NCBI GenBank assembly: GCA_016165875.1
Contig: JABBOT010000013.1
Span: 12,373,435-12,437,434 of the forward strand
Source: Acanthopleura granulata
Lineage: Eukaryota > Mollusca > Polyplacophora > Chitonida > Chitonidae
Direction of reading: 5' to 3'
Length of the DNA: 64,000 nt
Shown: piece by piece, positions 1 through 12,539 of the stretch
How positions within the stretch are numbered: position 1 is the stretch's first letter
Layout of the letters: every line of letters starts with the position of its first letter
Translations under genes and position numbers: made by a program
The notes under the pieces: generated by a model
The model's database searches: none
What the model was told of the DNA's origin: nothing
The model's input: only the letters and a program-made list of their open reading frames with translations

Positions 1-450
1 TACCGCGGTGTGATAGTTGGCAAATGATCACATGTTACCGGTAATATCAGTCCCGTGTCATTATACCTGAATTATTATTTATTTATTTGATTTGTGTTTT
101 ATACCACACTGAAGAATATGTCACTTATAACACGAAAGCCAGCATTGTGGTAGGATGAAATCGGACAAAACCCGGGGGAAACCCACGACCATCCGTAGGT
201 TGCTGGCAAACCTTCACTCGTACGATCAGAGAGGAAGCCTGAATGAGGTTAGCTTGAGCAACAACCCTACTGGCGAGAGCCTCTTGGGTCACGATCACCG
301 CGACCAAGCGTTATTCTGCCAGACCCGACTAAGATTGACAAGTCTTAGCCGTGGTGCAAGGTAAGGTGTAAGTTACTACATTTTATGCATTTACATGTGA
401 AATGCACATCTATAACGACGCGCTATATTAGATTGGTGCCGTTATATATG
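1..450. repeat. Duplicated block X, left copy
   Basis: This stretch resembles 53,910-54,245 beyond the SINE that both contain. Before the SINE both carry a GTTGGCAAAT motif, and after it both carry GTAAGTTRCTACAT and GCATTTACATGTRAAA followed by a TA-rich run. Shared flanks on both sides mean a segment was copied, not just the SINE. Similarity was judged by eye. Confidence 0.6.
72..300 (-). mobile_element. tRNA-derived SINE, head truncated
   Basis: Reverse-oriented copy of the main SINE family (described at 32,361-32,624). The AT-rich tail and the GTGTTTTATACC tail-end motif lie at the low-coordinate side, and the body runs towards a diverged tRNA head near 300. Confidence 0.75.
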
Positions 451-1342
451 CTGCCTCCTCTCCAAAATCACCGTGAGCTCGCCCGCCAAGTCCATCAGTG
501 TCATCCATGAACACCTATTTGTAATAAAGTTGGTGTGCAGACATTTCTCAACATACATGTATATGGTCAGCCCCGCCTAAAATTCAAGCTGTAACTTGCC
601 TCTCGCACAGTTAGATATTTCAAAAGCCTCGGCTAGGCTCTAAATTATGAAGTCTATCAACCTTGACAAACAAGGCTCGGTATTTAATTTGCTCTGTGGA
701 GTCATATCATGCGCGAGACAGTTGCGCAAAGCCACAATAACGGAAACAGGCAAATGTCCACTGCAAGAAAGACTGCAAATCTGGTGAGACTTTTGGATTA
801 CAGTTCCTCAAATGGATGCTGTCACTGACATCCAAGTGACAATACACGGCGCGCCGACATCGGTTTTTTAATTAAACGGCCCCGGTTAGTCACAGGCTAC
901 CTTAGGGGAACTGGTAAACAATGACGTGCAAAGTGACCTCCAGAACAATATCAATTCCAGTGCAAACTGGGATAGAAGTGAGTCTTAGCATGAGATGATA
1001 AACGATTCAAGGTCAGAAATAAAGTCTCCAGCAAAGAAGCGGGCGATGAAAGTTTCACTTCAGTACAAATTTCCTCGTACAGCAAAAATGCAGATCTCAA
1101 AATGACAACGTCGCATAGCACGGCAAAGGTCCAGTATCTTCGGTACCGAAAATCCCAGTAAATGCATCTTCCCAATGCACCGATGCATGAAGATTGCGAA
1201 CTGAAAAATTCAAACTGCCTGCCTTTGATAAAATACTGTACACGAACTTCCTGGTCTCTGTAAACATCTTTATAACACTGGAAGGCCTTTCCACAAGGAA
1301 CGATCTATCTATATTAACATGAGATCTCATAGCGAATATCTA
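301..1342. other. Intergenic, no gene recognised
   Basis: Only short overlapping reading frames with no recognisable domain are present. Part of 301-450 belongs to block X. I see no splice-bounded exon or RNA gene. Confidence 0.5.
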
Positions 1343-1526
1343 GTTCACCCCCGGCTCACTCCGGCCGTACGGGGGAAGGTGTGCCAGCAACCTGCGGATA
1401 CTCGTGAGTTTCCTGCGGGCTCTATCCGGTTTCCCTCCACCATAATGATGGCCCCTGGCGTAAAAGTGAAATATTTTTGAGTACGGCGTAAAACACCAAT
1501 CAAAAAATAGGTACATAAATAAATAA
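1343..1526 (+). mobile_element. SINE, 5' truncated
   Basis: Forward copy lacking the tRNA head. The body (TGCCAGCAACCTGCGGAT) and the tail end GAGTACGGCGTAAAACACCA are followed by an AAATA-rich tail. Confidence 0.75.
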
Positions 1527-1850
1527 GAGCTAAAAGAAAGGCTGGGTGTTTTGACGGATATATTCTAAGTGCTCATGTAAGTGTTCCAGAAGTAACAACT
1601 CCCGCGCCATTACCTAAAAAGAAAACTTGCAATGGTGTTAAATGCAAGATTTGCCCAACAATGAAAAGATACAACTTATTAAAGGCCAGTCACACTCTGA
1701 ATGTGAACAGTTCTTCATGCCTAACAGGTTATACAGAGGCGACAGATGGAGGAGAAATGTATAGCTATATATAATACAGATGTTCGCACGTCTTTATACA
1801 GAACTCCACAAAATAAATAACCGGGAATACTATCAAGGACTCAATACTGA

Positions 1851-2060
1851 ACACCTCCCACCAATGCGGTCGCTCTGAGTTCAAGTCCAACTCATGCTGC
1901 CTTCCTCTCCGGTCGTGCATAGAAAGCTCTGCCAGCAACATTCGGATGGACGTGGGTTTCATCCGAGCTCTGCCGAATTTATTTCTACCATAATACTGGA
2001 CCGCCCTCGAATAAGTGATATATTATTTATTACGGCTTAAAACATCATTCAAATAATTAA
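1851..2060 (+). mobile_element. SINE inside block Y
   Basis: Forward copy of the main family with the box-B-like GAGTTCAAGTCC. It is the positional counterpart of the SINE at 46,041-46,231. Confidence 0.75.
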
Positions 2061-2734
2061 ATGCATGGACTGCTATACATCGCATAAAGGGCGGTATTAT
2101 TTGGGTTTCACTAAATAAAGCAAATAAACCTACTTCTCGAAAAAAATTGATGCTATATCTTTGACCAGTTCACCAACTTTCTTGGACGACTTTGTTCTTG
2201 GACGATTTCACCTGTACCCACACTGACACACTAACCACCAGACCACGGAGCAGGCAGGTCGATGGACACTCTGACGGCATTATACTCACGACGGTATCAT
2301 GTTCATAGTACAATTTAATCAAATTAGAGTGAAAGCGTTTCCTGGAACATTATTGACACATTTATTTTAATTATAACACATTGTGAAGTTGATTAAAACC
2401 TTCCCATGGGTTGTAACAATTGAGACAAGGCGAGGTATGTGGCCGGCATACACACGACGCTTCAATATAGTGCAACTATAAAGGATGATTGACAGTGTCA
2501 ACATTGCAAGTGTTAGTTTGTCTCAAGAGCAACAAGACAGGAAATCGTTACCGCCATTGAACACAGATAATTTTTGACAGTATCAAGTTGTTGTCTCATA
2601 ATCATCTCCAATGTCACTGAGCCTGGGCCAGGGAGAGTACTTGCATCTCGCTTATTAAAATCACCGCGTTGGGCATATGAACAGTAGCAATCAAACGCGC
2701 AAAAGAGAGAAATTGCTTTCATTAATAGTGCAAG
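2061..2734. other. Sequence unique to the left Y copy
   Basis: Relative to the 46-kb copy this is extra sequence: an insertion here or a deletion there. It contains no recognised gene. Short flanking AATTAA/TTAATA sequence could be the trace of an insertion target, but this is uncertain. Confidence 0.45.
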
Positions 2735-4269
2735 GTATCATCGTTGTCTATTTCAGTACTGATTATATCTTTAGGCGTCGAGAATAAGCCGACGCCTGTC
2801 TTCCCTGGTCCATTGACTGCATATTTTTCTCCATATCATTCTGTCCCAATTTCTTACTTATACACTTTTTCAGCTCTTTCGTGGTATGTGTTCAGTGTGG
2901 CCATGGTAACTTACATCACGAATACAGACCTGAGAAATCAATTGTGCTATTCATATTTGAGTTACAAGATGGCCACATTCATCTCGCTGCCTTTCGGCAT
3001 GGCATTCCAAGTGAGACAGCACTACAAAAAAACAATATGTATTTTGACTGGTCTGCCAAAAGATGACTCTGTTATGAAGATTTTAAATAGTTCTGAAAGC
3101 AAGATATATCACAAATCAAGGCAGTAAACATTGCCAAATGCTTGGCCAACTCTCCAACACCTGATCTGGTTATTCAAGGAGTGTATGAAATACAGTGCCA
3201 GGGTCGTAGAGGGACCTTGTTATTACATGTACTGAAATAGTACAGTGGGAAACTCGTAAATTGTAAAACAAACTCATGTCTGAACAACACTGCAGACCAT
3301 TGTGTTGTGGTGAGAGTAGGTTTCTTGATCATTTCATGTTATAAATTTATATCTATACTTAAATTATAAACAGAACCCTATCAGCTTACCACTACCAGTC
3401 TCAGGTGACAAGAGTTTTCCGCGCTGGGAAGAATCACGTCACAGTCCGGTTGGGTTTTATGCTAGTCGACGGAGCACGGTCAAACGTTAGTTTCCGCTGT
3501 TGTATAATAGTCGTTAGAAGAAAAATACTTCATGAAAATAAACATAATATTGTCCAAAGTTTCTTTCACTTTAACCTCTCCAATAAACAGTCGACGACGC
3601 TGTTGTAGTTGTTGGCAAAGACAACAAAGTGTCCTCCATGAATATGGTGTGTACTTGTGTACATGGCAACTTGGAAAACTTGTCAATGAGCGGGATTGGA
3701 GGAGACCACAGCTCTATACGGATGGTTCGGAGAGTAAATCTGGTGTATATAGCCACATAAATGTATATTGTGTAAATAGCGAACAGTTGTAAATAAGATT
3801 ATTTGACTTAAGCTTGCAGTCACCCAGACTTAGGCATGTGGCCGCCTGGCTTTACGCCGGATGGTGTTTCCTTGTCCTCCGATGACCTCACCTCACTCTT
3901 GTAGAGTGCTACGTGCGTAATCATTTCACATCCCCGGGTGTCGGTGTGTGTTTGTGTGTACATAGATTTTATACGCTGAGTAACACATAACACCGATCAT
4001 TTAGAACTAGCACTGAAGCTGTGTTTCTAGTATTTGGTAACTGTTTGGCTGTGTAAGGTTATGTTTACATCTATACATTAGGTATTGGGTAACATTGTAC
4101 TGTAGCTGAGCTTTGTATTTGCACGGTACAACTCGGCACTACTAACAGGGTGCCTTTTGTCTCTCCCCTAACCTACAGCAGCCCCTAGGCATTCCTTTCT
4201 CTTGCATAACTGTCTTGCAATAACACCCTTGTCCGACCACCTCTTGCGTAATTACATAATCAAGTCGCA

Positions 4270-5060
4270 ATGGAAGAACATGTTTACCTTGACTGTATGG
4301 AGGTTGTCGAAGGCAAAACGTTGGGTAAACGTGCACGAGAATTCTCTGTGGAGCGTAAGCACCCGGAGGAAAAGAAATCCAGACCGGGGCCCCAAAGAAG
4401 CTCGGCAAGTAGCTATAATGTTGTAATATCGTCGTTTGGGGGACTACCTCTGTCCGCTTGGAACCCTATCAGATTTGGTCAAGCTTTACAACAGGTAATT
4501 GGCAATGTTAAACAAGTCAAGAAATGTAATAATAAAGGTCTCCTCATATCCTGCTCCTCGGCTTTACAAGTTAAGAAAGTTCTGAATCTGTCGTCTCTAA
4601 TGGGCCCAGATGTTGTATGCAAACCACAGTCAAGTTCTAACATGTCTCGTGGGGTAATATATGGGTTGGGCGAGAACATATCGGAGAAAAAAGTACTGGT
4701 TGCATTAAAGAAAAATAAAGTTAGTAAGGCTCAAAGATTGCTTGGGGGAGAGGAAAAGTCCCTACTAAGTGCTTGCTGTTGTACCTTGATGCTGAGGCCC
4801 TACCTGAAGAGGTCGCTCTAGGTTATGAAATATATATCGAGAAACAATATATTCCACCTGTGTTAAGATGCTTCAAGCGCCAGGCCTATGGCCACAGATC
4901 TTCCGAATGTAGAGGGCGCCAGCGGTGAATGAGATGTTGAGGTGAACACACATATGATGAATGTGAAAATTTGGACAGACCTAGGTGGGTCAACTGCGAC
5001 TCATATGGTCACAGCTCGACGTACATGGGCTGTCCACATCACAAACAGGTAAACAAGGCG
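4270..5060 (+). pseudogene. LINE ORF1-like pseudogene with CCHC knuckles
   Basis: An open stretch from 4270 to 4821 encodes about 183 residues, basic near the start (KRAREFSVERKHPEEKKSR). After a stop it continues in other frames with remnants of cysteine-histidine knuckles: CFKRQAYGHRSSEC near 4870, then a second Cys/His cluster near 4990-5045. ORF1 products of this LINE group are nucleic-acid-binding particle proteins. The stop after residue 183 and the frame changes make this copy non-functional. Confidence 0.65.
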
Positions 5061-5501
5061 CAGTATATCTGAGCAACGCAAAAATTTTCATTTGCACAGG
5101 CTCTTTAAAATGTTCGGGAAGACGAGAGGAGACCATATCCTGAGGGTCCCATTGAGCTTGCTCTTTTGCAGGACTCCCCTTAAGAAGCCCCCACTTCAGA
5201 CCCCAGTTCTATTACACAGCAAACCTCGCCCCGTTACAATCCAGACAAGCCTTTTATGTGTCCACCGGCACTCAGTCTGAGGACCCAACCCTTAACAATG
5301 GTCACTAAATAAATCGCCTTGTTCACTGAAATATTGTTCAGAGTAATTGAGGTATCTGACCCTCGTGGCCTTATCCAAACAGTCCTTGAGACTGTCTAGC
5401 ATCGTATGAGAGCTGAATACGTCAATTTCAGGCGTCTCATGATGTCACTAACGTCACTATCCACAAATCATTCAAGTTCATAGATAATAAGAAGCCCGTG
5501 T

Positions 5502-8310
5502 ATGTGTTATATCTTGCTCTCCTCGTATTGTTCACAATGCCCCTCAGTACTACTTCACTACAATATCAATGGCATTGTCTCCGATGGAGAGGAGTTTAAG
5601 TTTTACGTGTCAAACATTGTTCCTTCCCCTGATATAGTGTGCCTTCAAGAAACGTGTCTAAAACCACAACTTGATTTTACCTATCCGGGATACTCAGTCT
5701 TTAGGGTGGATCAACAGGCAGGGGCTAAGGGTGGGCTTGCCATGTTATTAAGGGACGGTTTGTCTATCTGATATTGATCTCCCGGTATTTAGTTCAGTGG
5801 AGTGTCAGGGTTTTAATATAGCTCGCCCAAGCGGACAGCCTACATCGACAATCAGCTTATACAGCCAATGTAATTCCCTTGATTTTACAGACTCCAGTAT
5901 ACTGACGGCTCATTGTAAACGTTCATTCGGTATTTGCAGGGACTTTAATGCTCACAATATATTATGAGGTGGGTTAACTACAAATGCTAATGAAAAGGTA
6001 GTAAATTAGTTCATCCAGGATCATGGTGTAGTGGTATTAAATAATGGGTCTGGCACTCGACTAGACCCCAGTAGGGGTAAATTATCATATATAATTCTAA
6101 GTTTGTGTACCCCTGACCTCGGTCTAATGTATGAGTTGCCCGTGGATTTAGCTTCCCCATGTGCGAGTGACCACTTCCCGATAGATGTTAACACCAGATT
6201 TACCCCGCATGTTAAAAGTACAGCCCGACCACCCAAGTGGACGACCAAAAATGCCGGCTAGGGGCTATATCAACATGAGTGTGAAAAGCCTTTCAACCAA
6301 GAAGGGATTGCTAACCATGGTGTTGATATATTTTATGAAAACATAGTCAATGCCATATCTGTGGCTTCTAATAACTCGCGGTTCAAGTCGTCTGCAAATA
6401 TTTACCACAAAATGCCCTTGCCTTGGTGGAATGACGCGTGCACCGCTTCTATTAAAGACCGACAGCGGCGGAATATATGGAGATATAGTGTTGCTTAAAC
6501 GAGTTAAAGCTGTCGCTCAATGTGTAATCAAGAAAGCCCAGAAAGACCCCTGGAAGGAGTACTGTTTAAAGATGTTGTGTCATACTCCCATTAGAAATGT
6601 GTGGGCCCTTGTCAATGCCATTAACGGTAAGGGCAGACCTACGTCTATGCCTACTATTGTAGATCGAGGTAGAAACCATGTCACCAATATGGACAAAGCC
6701 AATACACTGGCCGATAACTTCTCATATGTTTCTAGTTCCGAAAATTACAGAAATTGAGTTCATGCCACACAACTTAAACACGAAGCGCGTGCATCCATTC
6801 AATAATATTCAGTTTGATGAGTTAGCCATGAATGACAACTTCACTTTACCCGAGCTCAAGCAGTCTTTACCCTTCGCACCCGACTCTTCTCCTGGAGAAG
6901 ATGGTATATCTTATTCTATGATCCGCAATCTGCCGGATCAGTGCTTGAATATTTTGTTGTTGCTATATAATACTGTGTAGAATAAAATTCAACTACCCAG
7001 TGTTTGGAAACGGGCTATCGTCATCTCTATCCCTAAGCCTGGTAAAGATCACTCTTTGCCCACCTCATATCAGCTTATTGCGTTAAAATCTACTTTATGT
7101 AAATTCCTGGAAAAGATGGTCAGTTCCAGGCTTACCTGGTTCTTAAGTAAAAACAACCTGTTCTCTGTTGTGCAAAGCGGGTTGAGACAAGGGCGCTGTA
7201 CCACCTATCACATAGTCTCTCTGGAATCTGCTGTGCGCAACGCGCTATGTAATAAAGAATACTTATTTTCTGTCTTTCTTGACATTGAGAAAGCATATGA
7301 TATGGCGCGGCGTACAGGGATGTTGATTAAAAAGAAGAACACGGGCATGGGGGGGGGGGAATGTTGGAACGGATTCAAGAGTTTCTAACCGGGCGTCTAA
7401 TTAAGGTTCGGGTAGGTAGAGGCTACTCACGGCTTGTCCCTGTCGAGTACAGGGTCCTCCAGAGCAGTGTACTATCCCCCACATTATTCAATATCGCAAT
7501 TAATGATTTGCCGAAGGCTATCTCTCCTAAGCTAAAATTATTTGCAGGTGATAAGGGCATGCGGTTCCAACCCCGGAGTCTTAAATTATGTACTCGATAT
7601 ATACAACAGGGGTTAGATGACATTATGAAATGGAGTTTGTCTTGGGGGGTTTAAATTTTCCTCAGCTAAGACTGAAGCCGGTATTTTCACCCTTAGAGCT
7701 GCTAATGGCGTAGTCATTACGCTCAATAACTCACCTGTCAAACAGTCTAAGTCTTTTCGTTACCTGGGTGTTATCTTTGACCAGCGTCTTACTTGGGCGA
7801 ACCATGCTGAGTATGTCATTTCTAAGTGCCAGAAAGGGCTGAACCTGATGAGGTGCATTTCTGGGAAATCTTGGGGGCGGATAGGCATTGTCTGCTACTG
7901 TTATATCGTTCTCTGATCCGTTCTAGGCTTGACTATTGTTGCGAGGGTTATGATTCTGCAGGCATCTTAAGAGGACGCTCGTTTCTGTCCAGTGCGCGGC
8001 ACTGCGGGTGTGTACAGGAGGTTTGCGACACACACCACTTATAACTATGTAGGTCTTCAGTAATGAGTGGCCTTTGTATCTCCGGCGGCACCTGCGCACC
8101 CTCAAATGTTTACTTAGGTTACAATCTGATGCACATAACTCTGCATCTAGTGCAATCAAACCTTCCTATTATGATTGGCTATATGAAGGTAAAAACAATC
8201 AAGCCTGGCCATTCAGCTTGAGGTCCAAAGAGATCTCATCATCTTTACGATGTAATCACTTAAACATTCAACCCTCCTTTATCCCTGACTTCCCGCCATG
8301 GTTGGTATGT
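5502..8310 (+). pseudogene. LINE ORF2 pseudogene: endonuclease and reverse transcriptase
   Basis: Fragments in several frames line up in the expected order. At 5540-5770 the endonuclease start shows N-x-NG and PDIVCLQETCLK. Near 6160 the signature SDHFPI marks the end of the endonuclease. At 6880-7560 RT fragments show PGEDGISYSMI, IPKPGKD, FLDIEKAYD and SSVLSPTLFN. The catalytic box reads LFAGDKG where a Y/FADD-type box is expected, so the active-site aspartate pair is damaged. At 7740-7960 the post-RT motif YLGVIFDQRLTW survives. A G9 run near 7351 marks one frameshift. Confidence 0.75.
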
Positions 8311-11163
8311 TTTTTTTATTTTGTCTGGTCAGATGATTCCATTGTCAATCTGACAGGAAGGCCTCGGGTACCAAATTGCGGACAAGGTTACATGTCAGCA
8401 CAAAGCTCAGCGTTAAGAAAGAACTGTTCACTCATGCATTTTCCTTCATTACGCTTTCAGCGGTTTTATATGACACAGCCGTGACGCAGTCAACTTTGCT
8501 TTTGGTCCGGCTTCTTCCATTGATTAAACTTGCTCACCGAGGCTGTCCGAACTCGTACAAGTATAATTGTCATGAATACGATGTTATACATCGATTGGTC
8601 GTAACGTATGGATTTTGATAAAGACGTAGATTAACATTCTTACTGAGGTAAACTGACGATGCGCGACATTGTCACCGCTGCTCTGGTTTTGCTCTCCATG
8701 CTCCTGCCTTCTTATTGCATACCTGATTAAACCGCAATTCTGCTGGTGAACTAACCATCCCTGAGGCCTGGTTGGCGATGTTTTCGTGTTTCAAGTGGTG
8801 TTATCAAATGTGATGACAACACACTGTTTTGCTGTGTAATATCTAGACCGGTGACGCATAATAAATTGCATTTGACATCACTGCACGTTTTACCTTATTC
8901 TGCCCAGGCCAAGATATCAGGGGAAGTATAAGTAGTTACTGTTTGAGCATTTACATGGACAGTTTATCCCTAACCAGGTTAAGCTGACAAGAGGCCGGAA
9001 TTCACCCTTTATTTGTGGCCATTTGCTAACTACCACAGTCCTCGCAGCTCCAGTTGTATCCTACTGTAGTCTTTTTATATTCTATACAGTTGGTACTGTG
9101 TAATGCGACGCTCCATTGTAAGTACTTTTTACACTGGAGCAATCAGAGAGACATGTACCATCTGTGTATGTTTTTTACCAGTTGAATAGTTTTCAAAAGA
9201 AATTTTAATAACAAATTAAAGGGAAATATTTAACTGAAGATTGCTGTTGAGGGAGATAATTTGTTCATGGGTGAAGTGTTTTATCCTTATTGTCAAAACT
9301 GATGACCACAAAGCAAATTGATTTTTCTTCAGCCACAATGTTCACATGCAGCTGGCGTCTGTTTGCTCTTATCTTTTTGAGCGCGTTCCCACGTCCATAG
9401 TCAATACCTTCTACTATACTATCCGCCATGCTATTTTGCACTACCACTATAAATCTGTCAACGTTTCCCAACTGTTAATTCCTGTTAAGTCAATTTGAAT
9501 TAAGCTACGGACGTTCTACTTAACAAAATAAATCTGTTATAAAATATGATTGGATTTCAGAAGTTGTGTGAAATGGGTCATTGGTTCCAAAACAGAAATG
9601 ATATTGAGTTATCGCTGCATTGCAGGTGTTCTATAACTTAAAAAGACACGACACGGGAATTGTTGGTCCAGTTAGGGTAAAAGAGTATGGTTTGAAGATT
9701 TAAAAGGGGCCGTCAAATTTTTTTTGTTCAGACTTTTTAATTTCAGGACAACAAATTTCAAAGCAGATCATAACACACACTCAATCGCGAATAATAAATA
9801 TCCACGCGAAAAGGGACTCAGCCGTAAAAATAATTTGGACCAATCAGAACGTAGGATTATTTAAAGGTGAATTAGCAGATATGGCACGAATCGAAAACAG
9901 CAGTTCGAATCCTGTCATTGGTGGTACCATTATTTTTTTTGTACGAACCTTATTAAACCAGACAAGAAATAAGTCTCACTTTTTTATATGTTAAATATTT
10001 TTCCAAGTGTAGTACATATGCATAGATATATCGATGGAGCTATTAAAAAAGCGTACATCGTGCACCAAACTTTCAGTCCGATTCGGCGTGCTTCTGTTTC
10101 AGAATCAGCATGTCGTAAGATAACATGGTTACATTAAAATCTAACTTCTTAGAGATCTAATGGCAAGAGATATTAGTCGATGTATTTTACATAAAAAGAC
10201 CCAGTCTAAATGTCCACGGTTAACATAACGTATATTTTTAGCAGGCCTATTTCGTCGGCTACATATGGGACATAACAACTTCAACTTCAACAACTCCGCA
10301 CTTGAGCCTTCGCCTCATTTCCTTGAAGATTGCCACTGTGAGCAGCTTGGAATCCGACCAGAGCGACAGGGGGACGATTTCCTTCCTACATGTAGTTCAG
10401 GTGATCCTTGCTGAAATTCTGTTCTGTGTAAGCAAAGAATCAGATAGGACATGCTCAGAGTTGGCTGCACATGTTTTAACAGTGATGTTTGCACTGAGGG
10501 ATCAATAGAAGCGAGTGAAACTCAGTAGTACAAGTTTACCGTAAAATAGCATCAAACGAGCTTCATGCCTTAAAGGAAAGACCAAGACAGCATAATGTAA
10601 ATTGTAGCTGAGAAGAGTAAGGTTTGCAAGATTAAAAAAACGCCATCCGATAATTTTCAGACTTCCTTTAAGAAACAGATGCTTTGTCGCCCTCAGAAGA
10701 CACCGCTATTTTACCGACCCTAAGCTTGCTGAAGGACGTGATTCGGGCCAGTCGCTCAAGCCTGGCTGCTTCCCAGACGTGCTGGTTGTGCAGCCAAAAG
10801 TTCTCACTGTGGCATCCTGGTAGCCCTTCGTTCTGGTCTCCGGACGAAATAAGGCGCAGCAGTTAACCGCCCGTACTCGAGTTAAATTCGTATGCATAAA
10901 AGTATTGTTGTGTACAGCCAAGAGATAGAATGTCAATGAGTTACCAACCCTGCAAGATTTTCATACCTCAGCTTGATTGTAAGCCTAATAATATACCTCT
11001 CGGCCACGTTGAACAGCGTGCTAACGCACCGGTCGGCAGTATAACGAACACACCCAGAAAACAGAGAATGCTGTTTGTTTATTTCATAATTATAGTTATT
11101 TGGGGGAGGTGGGATGTGAAGAAAAAAGAAAACGAAGACGTCGAACTCCTCAATTTTTCAGCC
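8311..11163. other. Intergenic, mostly unassigned
   Basis: No gene recognised on either strand. It contains two diverged copies of a short dispersed element (near 8640-8690 and 8955-9040, with GAGGTAAACTGAC and GCTGACAAGAGGCCGGA) and a tRNA-like remnant at 9865-9940. Short frames at 10,302-10,508 and 10,684-10,866 show no domain. Confidence 0.45.
9865..9940 (+). other. tRNA-like Pol III remnant
   Basis: A box-A-like TTAGCAGATATGG is followed 20 bases later by a good B box, AGTTCGAATCC, then TGTC and a run of eight T at 9932-9939 that would terminate Pol III. The ends do not form a convincing acceptor stem, so this is more likely a tRNA pseudogene or the head of a SINE than a tRNA gene. Confidence 0.3.
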
Positions 11164-11357
11164 CTATGACGACGAGGAGTCGTTAGAATTCAGATATGGT
11201 GTGTCTCCTTGTGGCAGAGCCAGTCGATGACGTTAAAGGGCTGCCAGGTATGACACCCTAACCAGACACATTATAACAGCACCATTTCTAAATGGTACCC
11301 GGATCCCGGATCTCCCGACCTCGAGGCCGACGCTCTAACCGTCAAGCCACCGAGGCG
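11164..11357 (-). mobile_element. Second SINE-like family, copy 1
   Basis: On the minus strand it begins with a tRNA-like head containing CGGTGGCTTGACGGTTAGAG (box A style) and GAGGTCGGGAGATCC. The body resembles 51,040-51,265, sharing the order GACGAC-AGGATTC/GAATTC, ATATRSTGTGTC and CACATTATA. It is distinct from the abundant SINE. Confidence 0.5.
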
Positions 11358-11660
11358 GTCCTAACCACATCTGTCCTGTATAGCATGTTAAGAAGCTATA
11401 GAGAAAAGAAACACTGGTTGATGGTTTAATAGGCCATGTTCAAGTCTTCTTCACTTACACGTTGGTAGTGAGTCTCGTGGGTGATGCCTGGGGTGTAGTG
11501 GGGTTGAGAGGTGGGGCGCCATGGTGCGCTGGGTAAAACGTTTCACAACGTGACTGCATGACGACTTTTCCTATTTGTGACGTCATATTGGTGGTATACA
11601 AAGTTGTATTCATCGAAGGTAAAGGCTGCAAACCACCGTACGATCGTGGTCGACAGCATA
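11358..11660. other. Intergenic, nothing recognised
   Basis: Short spacer between two SINE families. No exon, RNA gene or repeat structure seen. Confidence 0.4.
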
Positions 11661-11785
11661 AATAATTTATTTATTTATTCATTTGATTGGTGGTTTACGC
11701 CGTACTCAAGAATATATCACTTTTTCGACTGCGGTCTGTATTACTGTAGGAGGAAACCGAGCAGAGCCCGATGGATACCCTCTCG
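11661..11785 (-). mobile_element. SINE, tail half only
   Basis: Reverse copy containing only the tail and proximal body (TTTGATTGGTGGTTTACGCC onward). The tRNA head is missing. Confidence 0.7.
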
Positions 11786-11872
11786 ACAGCATATTGTCAG
11801 CACAGTATTTACTAACAGCGAGAGCAAGAGAGCCGTAATTTCTTTATGAAATCTGAAAGGCTGAAGCATTGA

Positions 11873-11981
11873 GAATAAAACCAGAGTAGCGACGACGGTA
11901 TGATGGCTGAGGAAATGTTCACACACACATAATCGGTGAAATCCGGCCTCTTGTGAATTGACCTCACTTAGGGTTTTATTC
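11873..11981. repeat. Short element with inverted ends, GAATAAAACC
   Basis: Begins GAATAAAACC and ends GGTTTTATTC, a 10-bp perfect terminal inverted repeat 109 bp apart. The right part (CGGTGAAATCCGGCCTCTTG) recurs diverged at 8955-9040, 35,936-36,010 (inverted), 37,735-37,790, 50,925-50,997 and 54,455-54,500. It looks like a small non-autonomous dispersed element of unknown class. Confidence 0.5.
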
Positions 11982-12535
11982 CAACTGTTTATGCAAATGG
12001 TTAATTAGTAGCCACTTGCACATCTTTTATCGCCATAGTTTATATCAAGATTTAGGTTAAACATTCCAGTGATGTTAATTGTATTAGACGTGACTGGCCT
12101 AGATTTACTCAAAAAATGCTGTGTTGTCGTCACAATTGAAGACAGCACGATGTCCGAAAACTTAATTAGGTAATGAAATATACAGTGATGTCAGTTTGCA
12201 GTTTATTACACGTAACTGGTGTGTAATTCCGCTACATCCTGTTTGTCGTAACATTTAATAAACAACCACATCAAGACAAGGACCCGGATTTAGCCCGTAC
12301 CACGTGCGCTCTGAGATCAGGAATCGATTTCCTCAGCGCCGGAATTATATCCTGTTTAAAGGAAAGAAACGCAATCAGGTCAGGACGACCTACCACGTGA
12401 ACATAGTATAGTTCTCCACACCACAACAGGAAAATAATCCCTTCAACTCTGCCATCCCGGCAATATTATGTTCACTTGTAATGACCTCATTTACTCTGCT
12501 GTAAGATTGCATTTTGTCCCTTCGATAATCATTAA
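11982..12535. other. Intergenic, nothing recognised
   Basis: AT-rich spacer. No domain-bearing frame, RNA gene or repeat structure recognised. Confidence 0.4.
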
Positions 12536-12539
12536 TTAA

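Larger units (their letters stand above)
1545..3690. repeat. Duplicated block Y, left copy
   Basis: Homologous, in the same orientation, to 45,594-46,890. Shared landmarks include GTCGAGAATARGCCGACGCC, AGTGCCAGGGTCGTAGAGGG and GCTAGTCGACGGAGCACGGT. This copy carries about 670 bp (2061-2734) and about 330 bp (near 2840-3165) absent from the other. A SINE sits at the same internal position in both, so the copying postdates that insertion. Confidence 0.75.
3830..8310 (+). mobile_element. Degenerate non-LTR retrotransposon (I/Jockey-like)
   Basis: A forward-oriented LINE with two former reading frames. The first contains a zinc-knuckle region; the second has a 5' AP-endonuclease-like domain and a reverse transcriptase. 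Many stops and frameshifts interrupt both. The 5' boundary is set near 3830, where block Y ends and a GC-richer leader begins. The 3' boundary near 8310 is where recognisable protein similarity stops; no RNase H domain or poly-A tail was recognised, so the 3' end is probably lost. The I/Jockey assignment rests on overall layout and motif style, not on a tree. Confidence 0.8.
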
